From Streptomyces albicerus (GTDB taxonomy: Bacteria; Actinomycetota; Actinomycetes; Streptomycetales; Streptomycetaceae), in contig NZ_VWMY01000015.1 in NCBI RefSeq assembly GCF_008905045.1, forward strand, positions 1 to 64,000: a DNA stretch of 64,000 bases, given 5' to 3'. A program made the position numbers and the translations under genes. Below, in pieces: positions 8,503-16,581 of this stretch; position 1 is the stretch's first letter, and each line of letters begins with the position of its first letter. The notes beneath the pieces were generated by a model. That model was not told the origin of the DNA, did not search any database, and worked only from the letters and a program-made list of their open reading frames with translations.

Positions 8503-10380
8503 CTAGTTACCTCCTGTCGTACTTCTGGAGACCGTCCCGCTGGAGACCGTCCCGCTGGGGAGCGGGCCACTGGGGAGCGAGCCGCTGGGAACCGTGCCGC
8601 TCGGAACCGTGCCGCTCGGGACCGTGCCGCCGGCGTTGCCCGCGAGCGCGGGTGCCGGCTCGCCGCCGTTCGTGACCTGGGCGGCGGGGGCGACGCGCCG
8701 GCTGCCCTTGCGTTCCTGGACGCGGGTGGTGATCCATACGGCGACCGGCGAGAGGGAGATGCCCAGGGCGAGGACGGCCCAGGTACGCATGGCCGCGTGG
8801 GTGTGGCCGAGTACGAACGACACGACGAGCGAGGCCGTCAGGACCGCCGCCCAGAAGAGGTGGATCCGGAAGGTCAGCACGCGGTCGGGGCTGGTGTCAC
8901 CGCCCTTCGGGGTGACGACGAAGCGGCTGGGGCGGCGGATCAGTGCCGCGCCCAGGGACCTGAGGTAGATCGGCGCGGAGAGGGCCGACATCGCCATGCC
9001 GGCGAGACCGCCCGAGCCTTCCGGTTCGTGCGGGGAGACGTTGTGCCGCCGGTTCCAGAGATAGAGGCCGATCTGGAGGGCGGCGGCGTCGCTGTAGAGC
9101 ATCAGCCACATGGAGGCGGCGACCTGCGTACCGGACGCGCCGAACCACAGGAACAGGACGCAACTCAGGATGCCCAGCAGCCAGTTGACGGCCGTCATCG
9201 GGTAGTAGACGAGCATCAGCGTGTACGAGAAGAGCCGGCCGGGCGGCATCGTGAACGGTGCCTTCCAGTACTGCTTGAACAGCGTCTCGTACGTGCCCCG
9301 GGACCAGCGCATCTGCTGGGTGAAGAAGTCGGTCCAGGAGGCGGGCCCCTCACCGACGGCCAGCACGTCAGGGGTGTAGACGGACTCCCAGTGGTGCCCG
9401 GTCCTCGGATTCCTGTGCCGGTGCAGTTCGAACCCGGTAGCCATGTCCTCGGTGATGGAGTCGTACAGACCGCCGATCTGCTTGACGGCGGCTATCCGTA
9501 CGACGTTGTTGGTGCCGACGAACATGGGGGCGCGGTAGCGGTTGCCGGCGCGCTGGATGAGGGCGTGGAAGAGGAACTGCTGGGACTCGGCCGCCTTGGT
9601 GACGGGGGCGGTGTAGTTGCCGTACACCTGCGGGCCGACGACGAACGCGACGTCCGGGTCGCGGAAGAAGCCCATCATCCGCTCCAGGAAGTCGGGGAGC
9701 GGGACGTGGTCGGTGTCGACGGAGGCGAAGTAGTCGTACTCGCCGCCGTGCATCGCGATCCACGCGTTGTAGTTGCCGTGTTTCGTACGGGCCTTGTGGA
9801 CGCCCTTGGCCCGGTTCCACTCGGGGACGCCGTGGCGGGTGAAGTGGCGTACGCCGAGCTCCGCGCAGAGGGCCTTGGCCTGGTCGTCGTCGCCCTCGTC
9901 CAGGAGCCAGACGTCGAGGGGGCCGGCGTGGGTGACGCGGACGGCGCCCTCCAGGGTGGCCCGGACCATGGAGAGGGGTTCCTTGCCGGGCACGTACGTG
10001 GTGAGGAAGGCGACCCTGGTCCCTGCCTGCGGGACGACGGGTATGGGATCCCTGGCGACCATGGTCGCGTGGGCGATGGACACCACGTTGACGACCATGA
10101 ACAGCTCGATCAGGCCGATGGATATGAGCATCGTGAGGTCGAGGCCGACCAGCCAGCGGGCGCCGCCCTCGCGGGTCACCCAGTGCGTGGGCCACACCAG
10201 GTAGACGAGCAGCACTCCCGTGAGCAGCGGCGCGAGCGTCATGAGCAGGACGGCCCGTATTCGGTGCGGCTCGCGCGCGAGGAGCTTGCTGTACTGCACC
10301 CGGTACGCGGTGCCGGACGGCTCCGTGAGCGGTCCGGCCAGTCGGCTGTGGGTGTCGTAGTCGTAGCCCTCCGGCCGCAC
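8503..10380 (-). CDS. cslA: CslA, cellulose-synthase-like GT2 glycosyltransferase
   Basis: A 625-aa membrane glycosyltransferase that makes a beta-glucan at hyphal tips. Two N-terminal membrane helices precede a GT2 domain with LLDEGDDD (about 160-166), the DTD metal/UDP motif (222-224), TED (310-312) and QQMRW (355-359, the QxxRW motif). At least five C-terminal helices follow. The tail carries a degenerate pentapeptide repeat (GTVPS three times, GSLPS, GPLPS, GTVSS) encoded at about 8530-8635. I start it at the GTG at 10380, behind a strong GGAGGGC, rather than at a TTG 13 codons upstream without a ribosome site. It is translationally coupled to glxA. CslA is known to interact with DivIVA at tips. 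Confidence 0.9.
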   Translation of the reverse strand: MRPEGYDYDTHSRLAGPLTEPSGTAYRVQYSKLLAREPHRIRAVLLMTLAPLLTGVLLVYLVWPTHWVTREGGARWLVGLDLTMLISIGLIELFMVVNVVSIAHATMVARDPIPVVPQAGTRVAFLTTYVPGKEPLSMVRATLEGAVRVTHAGPLDVWLLDEGDDDQAKALCAELGVRHFTRHGVPEWNRAKGVHKARTKHGNYNAWIAMHGGEYDYFASVDTDHVPLPDFLERMMGFFRDPDVAFVVGPQVYGNYTAPVTKAAESQQFLFHALIQRAGNRYRAPMFVGTNNVVRIAAVKQIGGLYDSITEDMATGFELHRHRNPRTGHHWESVYTPDVLAVGEGPASWTDFFTQQMRWSRGTYETLFKQYWKAPFTMPPGRLFSYTLMLVYYPMTAVNWLLGILSCVLFLWFGASGTQVAASMWLMLYSDAAALQIGLYLWNRRHNVSPHEPEGSGGLAGMAMSALSAPIYLRSLGAALIRRPSRFVVTPKGGDTSPDRVLTFRIHLFWAAVLTASLVVSFVLGHTHAAMRTWAVLALGISLSPVAVWITTRVQERKGSRRVAPAAQVTNGGEPAPALAGNAGGTVPSGTVPSGTVPSGSLPSGPLPSGTVSSGTVSRSTTGGN

Positions 10381-10524
10381 AGCGCCCTCCAGTGATCGAA
10401 CGAGCCGATACCCACACAAAAGTGGCTTTTCGGCGACGTGTCGAACGGAGGAGGTCCAGGAGAGTGGAGTTTGCCCCCGGCGGCTGGGCGGGATGGGGTT
10501 GCCTGTTTGGGTGCGGGCGAGTGG

Positions 10525-10662
10525 GGGCTTGTCACGCAGTTCCCCGCGCCCCTGACGGGGCGCGGGGCTGTGACAATTTGCGGCTCCGCCGCGTGGGCGC
10601 GATCAGCCCAAGAAGACCGGCACGTACCCACTACCTCGGGAGTCCGGGGGCAGAGCCCCCGC
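10525..10662. repeat. Dispersed Streptomyces intergenic repeat, copy A, plus hairpin
   Basis: Contains CAGTTCCCCGCGCCCCTGAC followed by CGGGGCTGTGACA and GCGGCTCCGCCGCGTGGGCG, shared with 27019-27125, 41612-41670 and 61668-61735. A GGGGGC-AGA-GCCCCC hairpin follows near 10647-10662. It occupies most of the 286 bp between the thiamine-binding gene stop and cslA. Confidence 0.75.
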
Positions 10663-10666
10663 GCGG

Positions 10667-10960
10667 TCAGGCCGACAGATGACGCTCCACCGTTTCCACC
10701 TTCGATGTCAGCCCATCAGTCACGCCAGGACGGATGTCCGCCTTCAACACCACGGACACCCGCGGAGCGCGCGCCTCAACGGCCGCCACCGCGCGCTTGA
10801 CCACGGCCATGACCTCGTCCCACTCACCCTCCACGGACGTGAACATCGCGTCGGTGCGGTTCGGCAGGCCGGACTCGCGGACGACACGCACGGCGTCGGC
10901 CACGTACTCGCCCACGTCCTCGCCGACGCCCAACGGAGTCACGGAGAAGGCGACGATCAT
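10667..10960 (-). CDS. MTH1187-family thiamine-binding protein
   Basis: A 97-aa protein with the ferredoxin-like fold of the MTH1187/YkoF family. It begins [20 protein letters not shown], has the central [15 protein letters not shown] segment and ends [26 protein letters not shown]. Members bind thiamine or related pyrimidines, usually as tetramers; the role in the cell is unclear. Its ATG overlaps the stop codon of the upstream DUF3817 gene by 4 bp (ATGA), so the two form an operon. Confidence 0.85.
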   Translation of the reverse strand: MIVAFSVTPLGVGEDVGEYVADAVRVVRESGLPNRTDAMFTSVEGEWDEVMAVVKRAVAAVEARAPRVSVVLKADIRPGVTDGLTSKVETVERHLSA

Positions 10961-11301
10961 GCGCTGACGCTGCCTTCCTTGCGGGCGCGCGACGCGATGA
11001 CCGCGTTCTCGGCCTCACGCTTGAGCTTGCGCTCGGCGAAGAAGCCGCCGGTCGGGAGCACGGAGAGGACGAAGTAGAGGGCCGAGGTCTTCAGGTCCCA
11101 CTTGGCGCGGTTCCAGGCGTCGGCCCAGAAGATCACGTACAGAATGAAGAGGATTCCGTGGACCATGCCCATCACCGGGACCGCGTTGAAGTCCGTGGTC
11201 CGCTTCAGCACCGAGGACACGAGCAGCAGCAGGAAGGACACGGCCTCCGGGGCGGAGACCAGGCGGAGGCGGCGGAGGGCGGAGGCGGTCTTGATGTCCA
11301 C
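10957..11301 (-). CDS. DUF3817 integral membrane protein (copy 2)
   Basis: A 114-aa protein with three predicted membrane segments, near 16-34, 44-62 and 74-90, including [34 protein letters not shown]. The third segment ends in the family signature [15 protein letters not shown]. It is a paralogue of the protein at 1934-2272. It overlaps the thiamine-binding gene by ATGA. A role in transport coupled to that protein is only a guess from adjacency. A divergent AIM24 operon starts 190 bp away. Confidence 0.8.
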   Translation of the reverse strand: MDIKTASALRRLRLVSAPEAVSFLLLLVSSVLKRTTDFNAVPVMGMVHGILFILYVIFWADAWNRAKWDLKTSALYFVLSVLPTGGFFAERKLKREAENAVIASRARKEGSVSA

Positions 11302-11476
11302 GAGTCACCTTCGGTGGAGAGGAGTCGGGAAAGGGGTCGGGAAGGCAGTCCATGCTGTGTGATCGGCTTTGTGAACGCGAGCACAAGCGTTTCCCATTGA
11401 AGCATCCGGGCCACCTAGGGGTGCCTTCAGGGTCGGATCATCCCGAAGGATCTGTTCGGTGGGAGGGCCCGACGGC

Positions 11477-11492
11477 TACCGTCTCAACCGTG
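11477..11492 (+). promoter_or_regulatory. Possible leaderless -10 box for the AIM24 operon
   Basis: TACCGT (11477-11482) is followed by 7 nt and GTG-GCG-ATG. No Shine-Dalgarno is present. This is the spacing expected for a transcript starting at or just before the GTG. No good -35 element is seen; TGTTCG at 11453 is weak. Confidence 0.35.
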
Positions 11493-12128
11493 GCGATGTT
11501 CCGACTCCAAGGCAGCAAGGTGCTGGCCGTCGACATGACCGGCGACGCCGTGAAGGCGAAGAACGGCTCCATGGTGGCGTACGACGGGCAGATGGCCTTC
11601 AAGAAGCTCAGCGGCGGCGGCGAGGGGATCCGCGGCATGGTGACGCGCCGGGTCACCGGTGAGCAGATGACCCTCATGGAGGTGAAGGGGCAGGGGACCT
11701 GCTGGTTCGCCGACCGGGCCAGTGAGATCAACCTCGTGAATCTCCAGGGCGACAAACTCTTCGTCGAGTCCAGCAATCTGCTGGCGACGGACTCGGGACT
11801 GCGTACGGGCACGTCCTTCACGGGCCTGCGCGGCGCCTCCCAGGGCAACGGACTGTTCACGACGACTATCGAGGGCCACGGCCAGGCCGCGATCATGTCG
11901 GACGGGCCGGCCGTGGTGCTGCGGGTCAGCTCGCAGTATCCGCTGACGGTCGACCCGGGGGCGTACATCGCCCATCAGGGCAATCTGCGGCAGTCCTTCC
12001 AGTCCGGTGTGACGTTCCGCACGTTCATGGGCGAGGGCGGCGGTGAGGCCTTCCAGATCCGCTTCGAGGGCGACGGCGTCGTCTACGTGCAGCCCAGTGA
12101 GCGCAACTCGATCGCGGGAGACGTGTGA
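11490..12128 (+). CDS. AIM24-family protein, first of three
   Basis: A 212-aa protein, or 210 aa from the internal ATG at 11496 (MFRLQGSKV). It matches the AIM24 (PF01987) family of small beta-rich proteins: KAKNGSMVAYDGQMAF, FADRASEINLVNLQGDKLFVESSNLLA and GEGGGEAFQIRFEGDGVVYVQPSE. The function is unknown in bacteria; the yeast homologue acts in mitochondrial membrane organisation. No signal peptide or membrane helix is seen. Its stop is separated by one base from the next ATG, giving a three-gene paralogue operon. Confidence 0.85.
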   Translation: MAMFRLQGSKVLAVDMTGDAVKAKNGSMVAYDGQMAFKKLSGGGEGIRGMVTRRVTGEQMTLMEVKGQGTCWFADRASEINLVNLQGDKLFVESSNLLATDSGLRTGTSFTGLRGASQGNGLFTTTIEGHGQAAIMSDGPAVVLRVSSQYPLTVDPGAYIAHQGNLRQSFQSGVTFRTFMGEGGGEAFQIRFEGDGVVYVQPSERNSIAGDV

Positions 12129-12129
12129 C

Positions 12130-12780
12130 ATGCCCTTCCGTGAGGTCAACTCGAAGATGATCGAGGCCACGGTCATGCCGGGCCAGCGGCTGTTCAGCCA
12201 GCGCGGCGCGATGCTCGCCTACAAGGGCGAGGTCTCCTTCACCCCCAACATGCAGGGCGGCCAGGGCGGGGTCATGTCGATGATCGGGCGGCGGGTGGCC
12301 GACGAGGCGACTCCGCTGATGACCGTCGAGGGCTCCGGCACGATTCTGTTCGGGCACGGCGGCCACCACATCCAGGTGATCAACCTCACAGGCGACACCT
12401 TGTACGTGGAGGCGGACCGGCTCCTCGCCTTCGACGGCACGCTGGAGCAGGGCACGATGTTCATGGGCTCGCAGGGCGGGGTCATGGGCATGGTGCGCGG
12501 GCAGGTGACCGGGCAGGGGCTGTTCACCACGACGCTGAAGGGCCATGGCGCCGTCGCCGTCATGGCGCACGGCGGGGTGATCGAGGTGCCGATCAGTCCG
12601 CAGCGTCCGGTCCACGTCGACCCGCAGGCGTACGTGGCCCACCACGGGGACGTACGCAACAAGCTGTCCACGGCGCTCGGTTGGCGCGACATGGTGGGCC
12701 GCGGCTCGGGCGAGGCGTTCCAGCTGGAGCTGAGCGGCAACGGAGCGGTGTACGTCCAGGCGTCGGAGGAGAAGCTGTGA
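12130..12780 (+). CDS. AIM24-family protein, second of three
   Basis: A 216-aa paralogue of the preceding protein, clearly alignable: LFSQRGAMLAYKGEVSF, HHIQVINLTGDTLYVEADRLLAFDGTL, GQGLFTTTLKGHGAVAVMAHG and the ending GSGEAFQLELSGNGAVYVQASEEKL. It starts one base after the previous stop (TGA-C-ATG), and the third gene overlaps its stop through GTGA. The tight packing suggests the three products are made together and may form a hetero-oligomer, by analogy with other AIM24/TerD-like assemblies; this is inference. Confidence 0.85.
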   Translation: MPFREVNSKMIEATVMPGQRLFSQRGAMLAYKGEVSFTPNMQGGQGGVMSMIGRRVADEATPLMTVEGSGTILFGHGGHHIQVINLTGDTLYVEADRLLAFDGTLEQGTMFMGSQGGVMGMVRGQVTGQGLFTTTLKGHGAVAVMAHGGVIEVPISPQRPVHVDPQAYVAHHGDVRNKLSTALGWRDMVGRGSGEAFQLELSGNGAVYVQASEEKL

Positions 12781-13574
12781 CCACCTACCCGGGCGCCGGC
12801 CCCGTGATCCACGACCCGATGACGCTGCCCGCCGACGACAGCGTCAACGCGTACACCTTCTGCGTGGAGCTCAAAGGGAGCGAGTGGTTCCTGCAGAAGG
12901 GCAAGATGATCGCCTACTACGGCTCGATGGAGTTCAACGGCATCGGGCACGGGCGACTGGACCGGCTCGTGCGCACGTCGTTCCATTCGCCGTTGCACGC
13001 GAGCGACTGGGTCGTCGCCTCGGGTTCGGGCAAGATGCTCCTCGCCGACCGGGCCTTCGACGTGAACTCGTACGACCTGGAGGAGGGCAACCTGACCATT
13101 CGCTCGGGCAATCTCCTCGCTTTTCAGCCAACTCTCGCACTGAAGCAGTCGATCGTGCCCGGCTTTCTGACACTGATCGGAACCGGCAAGTTCGTGGCGG
13201 CGTCCAACGGTCCGGTGGTGTTCATGGAGCCGCCGATCCGGGTCGACCCGCAGGCCCTGGTCGGCTGGGCCGACTGTCCCTCACCGTGCCACCATTACGA
13301 CCACGGGTACATGACAGGCTTGATGGGCGGTCTACGTGCGCTTACGGGCCTGGGCGGGGCCTCCGGGGAGGAGCACCAGTTCGAGTTCGTGGGCGCCGGT
13401 ACGGTGCTGCTGCAGTCCAGCGAGACACTGATGGCCGAGCAGGCCACGGGGGCGGTCCCGCACGAACCCGGAGTACCGGGCGGCGGCGGGGTACCCGGCC
13501 GCCCGGGACAGCAAGCCGGCTCACCGCGCCTTCCCGGACAGCTGGGGGACCTCCAGCGTCGCTTCGGGCTGTGA
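12777..13574 (+). CDS. AIM24-family protein, third of three
   Basis: A 265-aa, more diverged paralogue. The GTG at 12777 overlaps the previous stop (GTGA), giving a start VTTYPGAGPVIHDPMTLPAD. Conserved pieces are FLQKGKMIAYYGSMEFNGIG, LLADRAFDVNSYDLEEGNLTIRSGNLLAF and GEEHQFEFVGAGTVLLQSSE. Extra features are a CPSPCHHYDHGY segment with two Cys and several His, which might bind metal, and a Gly/Pro-rich tail of about 35 residues. absC begins 92 bp downstream. Confidence 0.83.
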   Translation: MTTYPGAGPVIHDPMTLPADDSVNAYTFCVELKGSEWFLQKGKMIAYYGSMEFNGIGHGRLDRLVRTSFHSPLHASDWVVASGSGKMLLADRAFDVNSYDLEEGNLTIRSGNLLAFQPTLALKQSIVPGFLTLIGTGKFVAASNGPVVFMEPPIRVDPQALVGWADCPSPCHHYDHGYMTGLMGGLRALTGLGGASGEEHQFEFVGAGTVLLQSSETLMAEQATGAVPHEPGVPGGGGVPGRPGQQAGSPRLPGQLGDLQRRFGL

Positions 13575-13654
13575 GCGGTAGTCTGCGGAGTGTGACGTCG
13601 AACGTGTGCGCGCCGTCACGCAACCCTCACTAGTTCGCCTTTCAACATCTTAGG

Positions 13655-13666
13655 TAGAATGCATTC
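13655..13666 (+). promoter_or_regulatory. Possible leaderless -10 box for absC
   Basis: TAGAAT (13655-13660) lies 6 nt before the absC ATG. No Shine-Dalgarno is present between it and the start codon. The region just upstream is AT-rich (TTCAACATCTTAGG), unusual for this genome, and could also hold an autoregulatory MarR site. Confidence 0.4.
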
Positions 13667-14143
13667 ATGGAGACCGAGACAGCCCCACGCTGGCTGACCG
13701 ATGCGGAGCAGTGCGCTTGGCGCACCCACCTGGAGGTCAACAGGCTGTTGACGTACCAGCTCGAGAGGGACCTCCAGCCGTTCGGCCTGACGATGAACGA
13801 CTACGAGATCCTGGTGAACCTCTCCGAGTCGGAGGGCGTACGGATGCGGATGAGCGATCTCGCGTCCGCCACCCTCCAGTCCAAGAGCCGGCTCTCGCAC
13901 CAGATCACCCGCATGGAGAACGCGGACCTGGTCCGGCGTGAGAACTGCGAGTCCGACCGCCGTGGGCTGTACGCCGTGCTCACGGACCACGGCATGGAGA
14001 CGATGAAGAAGGTCGCGCCTCATCATGTGGCGTCTGTGCGGCGGCACTTCATCGACCTCCTCCCGCCGGAGGCCCTGGAAGAGCTCCACAAGTCCCTGAC
14101 CCCGATCGCGGAGCACCTGCGGGGGCAGCGGGGGCGTCCGTAG
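13667..14143 (+). CDS. absC: MarR-family regulator AbsC
   Basis: A 158-aa winged-helix regulator matching AbsC (SCO5405-like, from memory). In S. coelicolor AbsC is a zinc-responsive repressor acting on zinc-uptake genes and affecting antibiotic production under zinc limitation. Visible features are LTMNDYEILVNLSESEG, the recognition part LASATLQSKSRLSHQITRMENADLV and the wing ENCESDRRGLYAVLT. Candidate zinc ligands include Cys17 and His22 near the N-terminus and the HHVASVRRH cluster towards the C-terminus. It follows the AIM24 operon and faces the histidine kinase gene across a MITE-like element. Confidence 0.85.
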   Translation: METETAPRWLTDAEQCAWRTHLEVNRLLTYQLERDLQPFGLTMNDYEILVNLSESEGVRMRMSDLASATLQSKSRLSHQITRMENADLVRRENCESDRRGLYAVLTDHGMETMKKVAPHHVASVRRHFIDLLPPEALEELHKSLTPIAEHLRGQRGRP

Positions 14144-14156
14144 CGTACGACCGGCC

Positions 14157-14335
14157 CTAGGGCCTGTCTGACAATTCCCGTCTGCCTCGCGACGCCATGC
14201 ACGCACTCTCGCCGCACCGGGCACAGACCCAAGTACGTCCAGTACGAGGGTCTGCGCCCGGCACGCCGAGAGCACGCACCTGACGCCGCGCGGCCGCCCT
14301 CCGGGCGACGACGGGAATTGTCAGACACGCCCTAG
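14157..14335. mobile_element. MITE-like hairpin element with CTAG ends
   Basis: The 171-bp interval 14161-14331 is bounded on both sides by CTAG (14157-14160, 14332-14335). It has near-perfect terminal inverted repeats of about 24 bp beginning GGC(C/G)TGTCTGACAATTCCCG; one mismatch. An inner inverted repeat, CTCTCG...CAGACCC against GGGTCTG...CGAGAG (about 14205-14287), brackets the centre, so the whole element folds into one long hairpin. There is no coding capacity. The right CTAG contains the TAG stop codon of the histidine kinase gene. This fits a non-autonomous element that duplicated a CTAG target, mobilised by a transposase not in this window. Confidence 0.7.
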
Positions 14336-15774
14336 GCCAAAGGCAGGCGGAGTTCGAACAGGGCTCCGCCTGCCGGCGCGTCCCGGACGGTGAGTGATCC
14401 ACCGTGCCGCACGGCGACGTCGCGGGCGATGGCCAGGCCGAGACCGGCTCCGCCGTCGTCGCGGGCGCGGGACTCGTCGAGCCGCACGAACCGCTCGAAG
14501 ACCCGCTCACGCTCGGCGGCGGGCACGCCCTTGCCGTCGTCGGTGACCCCCACGACGGCCCACTCCCCCGCGCGCCGCACGGTGACGGCGACCGACGACC
14601 GGGTGTGCCGCTGTGCGTTGTCCAGCAGATTGGCCAGCACGCGCGCCAACTGCCCACGCGACCCGGCCACTTCGACGGCGTCCGCGTCCACGGACACCGG
14701 GACACGGTCCCCGGCCCGCTGACCGGCCTCCTCGCGGACGAACGCCGCCAGATCCAAGCGCGCGTCCGCCGGCCGCTCCCCCGCGTCGAGGCGGGCGAGC
14801 AGCAACAGGTCGGCGGCCAGCCGCTGCAGTCGTACGGTGTCCTCGACGGCCCCCTCGACATCGAGCAGCTCAGGGTGCGCGGAGCCCACTTCGAGCTGGG
14901 TGCGCAGCGAGGCGATCGGGCTGCGCAGCTCGTGCGAGGCGTCGGCGACGAACCGCCGCTGCCGCTCCACGGACTGCTCCAGGGCGGCGAGCGTCTCGTT
15001 GGTCGTACGGGCCAGCCGCGCGACCTCGTCGTGCGTGTCCGGCACGGGGACCCGCCGGGTCAGGTCCTCGGACGCGGTGATCGCGGCCATCTCGCCGCGG
15101 ATGCCCTCGACGGGGCGCAGGGCCCGGCGGGTGACCAGCCAGGTCACCAGGGCCACGAGGGCGAGCAGCAGGGGGAATCCGATGAGCATGACGGTCAACG
15201 CCGTGCTCACGGCGCTGTGTTCGGCGGTCAGCGGCGCGCCCGCGTACACGGTGAGCCTGCCCTTGTCCTTGGCGTTCACCGGCACGGCCGCGAACCGGTA
15301 GTCCGCCTCCTCGCCGTCGATCGTGGCCGACCCCTCGCTGTAGGTCGCCTCTCCGATCTCGCCGAGTTCGAGCGAGTGGCCGTCGTCCGCCTCGTCGTCG
15401 CTTTCGTCGTCGGCGTCGTCACCGCTGTCCGAGCTGTCCGACGGGGTCTGAGGGGTCTGCGGGGTCACGTCGTCGACCCCCGTACCGCTGATCCGCTCCA
15501 GGTCCTCGCTGACCGCGACCAGTTTCCGGGACGCGTCGACGATCTGGACCGGCCGGTCGTCGCTGTCCAGGGAAAGCTTGTCGTAGGGCCGCCCGGCGGC
15601 GAGTTCGACGGCGATCTCCCGAGCCGTCCGGTCGGCGTACGTGCCCGCCTGCCCGGTCAGGTTGGAGCGCAGCGACAGCAGCACCGCCGCCCCGGCCGCG
15701 AACAGCGCGACGGCGACCACGAGGGTCGCGGCCAGCGTGGCCCTGGCCCGTACGGACCCCAGGACGCGCCTCAT
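14332..15774 (-). CDS. rapA2: Sensor histidine kinase (RapA2-like) of an OmpR-type system
   Basis: A 480-aa membrane kinase. Helix 1 is at about 14-35, the extracytoplasmic sensor at 36-190, helix 2 at 191-214, followed by HAMP and HisKA with phospho-acceptor His281 in ADASHELRSPI. The HATPase boxes are NLLDNAQRHT, DDGKGVP and GGAGLGLAIA. The sensor contains an unusual Asp/Ser-rich stretch (about 112-132) that may bind cations or be disordered. Its ATG overlaps the response regulator stop by 4 bp. The stop codon lies in the CTAG end of the MITE-like element. From memory the S. coelicolor orthologue SCO5404 is RapA2, which affects actinorhodin and the type I polyketide cluster. Confidence 0.87.
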   Translation of the reverse strand: MRRVLGSVRARATLAATLVVAVALFAAGAAVLLSLRSNLTGQAGTYADRTAREIAVELAAGRPYDKLSLDSDDRPVQIVDASRKLVAVSEDLERISGTGVDDVTPQTPQTPSDSSDSGDDADDESDDEADDGHSLELGEIGEATYSEGSATIDGEEADYRFAAVPVNAKDKGRLTVYAGAPLTAEHSAVSTALTVMLIGFPLLLALVALVTWLVTRRALRPVEGIRGEMAAITASEDLTRRVPVPDTHDEVARLARTTNETLAALEQSVERQRRFVADASHELRSPIASLRTQLEVGSAHPELLDVEGAVEDTVRLQRLAADLLLLARLDAGERPADARLDLAAFVREEAGQRAGDRVPVSVDADAVEVAGSRGQLARVLANLLDNAQRHTRSSVAVTVRRAGEWAVVGVTDDGKGVPAAERERVFERFVRLDESRARDDGGAGLGLAIARDVAVRHGGSLTVRDAPAGGALFELRLPLA

Positions 15775-16436
15775 CTCGCCTCCAGGCGGTAACCGGCGCC
15801 GCGTACGGTCCGGATCAGCGCGGCTCCGAGCTTGCGGCGCAGCGTGCTGATGTAGACCTCGACGATGTTCGGGTCGCCCTCATAGGCGAAGTCCCAGACG
15901 TGCTCCAGGATCTCGGCCTTGGACACCACCTCACCGGCTCGCACGACGAGCTGTTCGAGGACCGCGAACTCCTTGGTGGTGAGGGCGATCTCGTCCTCAC
16001 CGAGGAAGACGCGCCGGGCGGCGGTGTCGACCTTGAGGTCGCCGAGCACATGCACGGGCGACGCCCCGCCCGCGGACCCGCGCCGCCGCAGCAGCGCCTT
16101 CACGCGGGCCACCAGGACGACGTACGAGAACGGCTTGGTGAGGTAGTCGTCGGCGCCCGTGTCGAGCCCCTCGGCCTCGTCGTACTCGCCGTCCTTGGCG
16201 GTGAGCATCAGGATCGGCACGTCGTGCCCGGCCGAGCGGAGGGTGGAACACACGCGGTACCCGTTCATGCCGGGCAGCATGATGTCGAGGATGACGAGGT
16301 CGTACGACCCGTCCGCGGCCTGGTGCAGGCCCTCCAGCCCGTCGTGGACGACATCCACGGCGAAGCCCTCGGCCGTCAGTCCCTTGGCGAGCGACAGGGC
16401 AAGTCGCTTCTCGTCCTCCACGATCAACAGGCGCAT
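15771..16436 (-). CDS. rapA1: OmpR-family response regulator (RapA1-like)
   Basis: A 221-aa regulator. The receiver domain has the acidic pair in VEDE, the phospho-acceptor Asp51 in LVILDIMLPGMNG, Thr in MLTAKD and the conserved Lys in LTKPFSYVVLVARV. The C-terminal winged helix (about 125-221) includes LTTKEFAVLEQLVVRAGEVVSKAEIL and the recognition helix region PNIVEVYISTLRRKLG. It forms an operon with the kinase and diverges from a PepSY protein. Four TTCAG direct repeats with OmpR-type spacing lie in the shared upstream region, so autoregulation is likely. Confidence 0.9.
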   Translation of the reverse strand: MRLLIVEDEKRLALSLAKGLTAEGFAVDVVHDGLEGLHQAADGSYDLVILDIMLPGMNGYRVCSTLRSAGHDVPILMLTAKDGEYDEAEGLDTGADDYLTKPFSYVVLVARVKALLRRRGSAGGASPVHVLGDLKVDTAARRVFLGEDEIALTTKEFAVLEQLVVRAGEVVSKAEILEHVWDFAYEGDPNIVEVYISTLRRKLGAALIRTVRGAGYRLEAR

Positions 16437-16470
16437 GCGTCAAGACTCGCAAACCGAACCTGAAGACGCC

Positions 16471-16506
16471 TTCAGGGTGCTTCAGCCTGCCTTCAGCGTC
16501 GTTCAG
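16471..16506. promoter_or_regulatory. Four TTCAG direct repeats, probable response-regulator site
   Basis: TTCAG starts at 16471, 16481, 16492 and 16502, that is every 10-11 bp, one helical turn. This is the arrangement bound by OmpR/PhoB-type dimers. It lies between the divergent response regulator gene (start 16436) and the PepSY gene (start 16582), closer to the former. Confidence 0.65.
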
Positions 16507-16581
16507 CCAGATTGGTCCACGTCGAAACGCACCGAAGACGACCGACACACGGTCGAAGCAGACGACTCCGGAGGAATCCTC

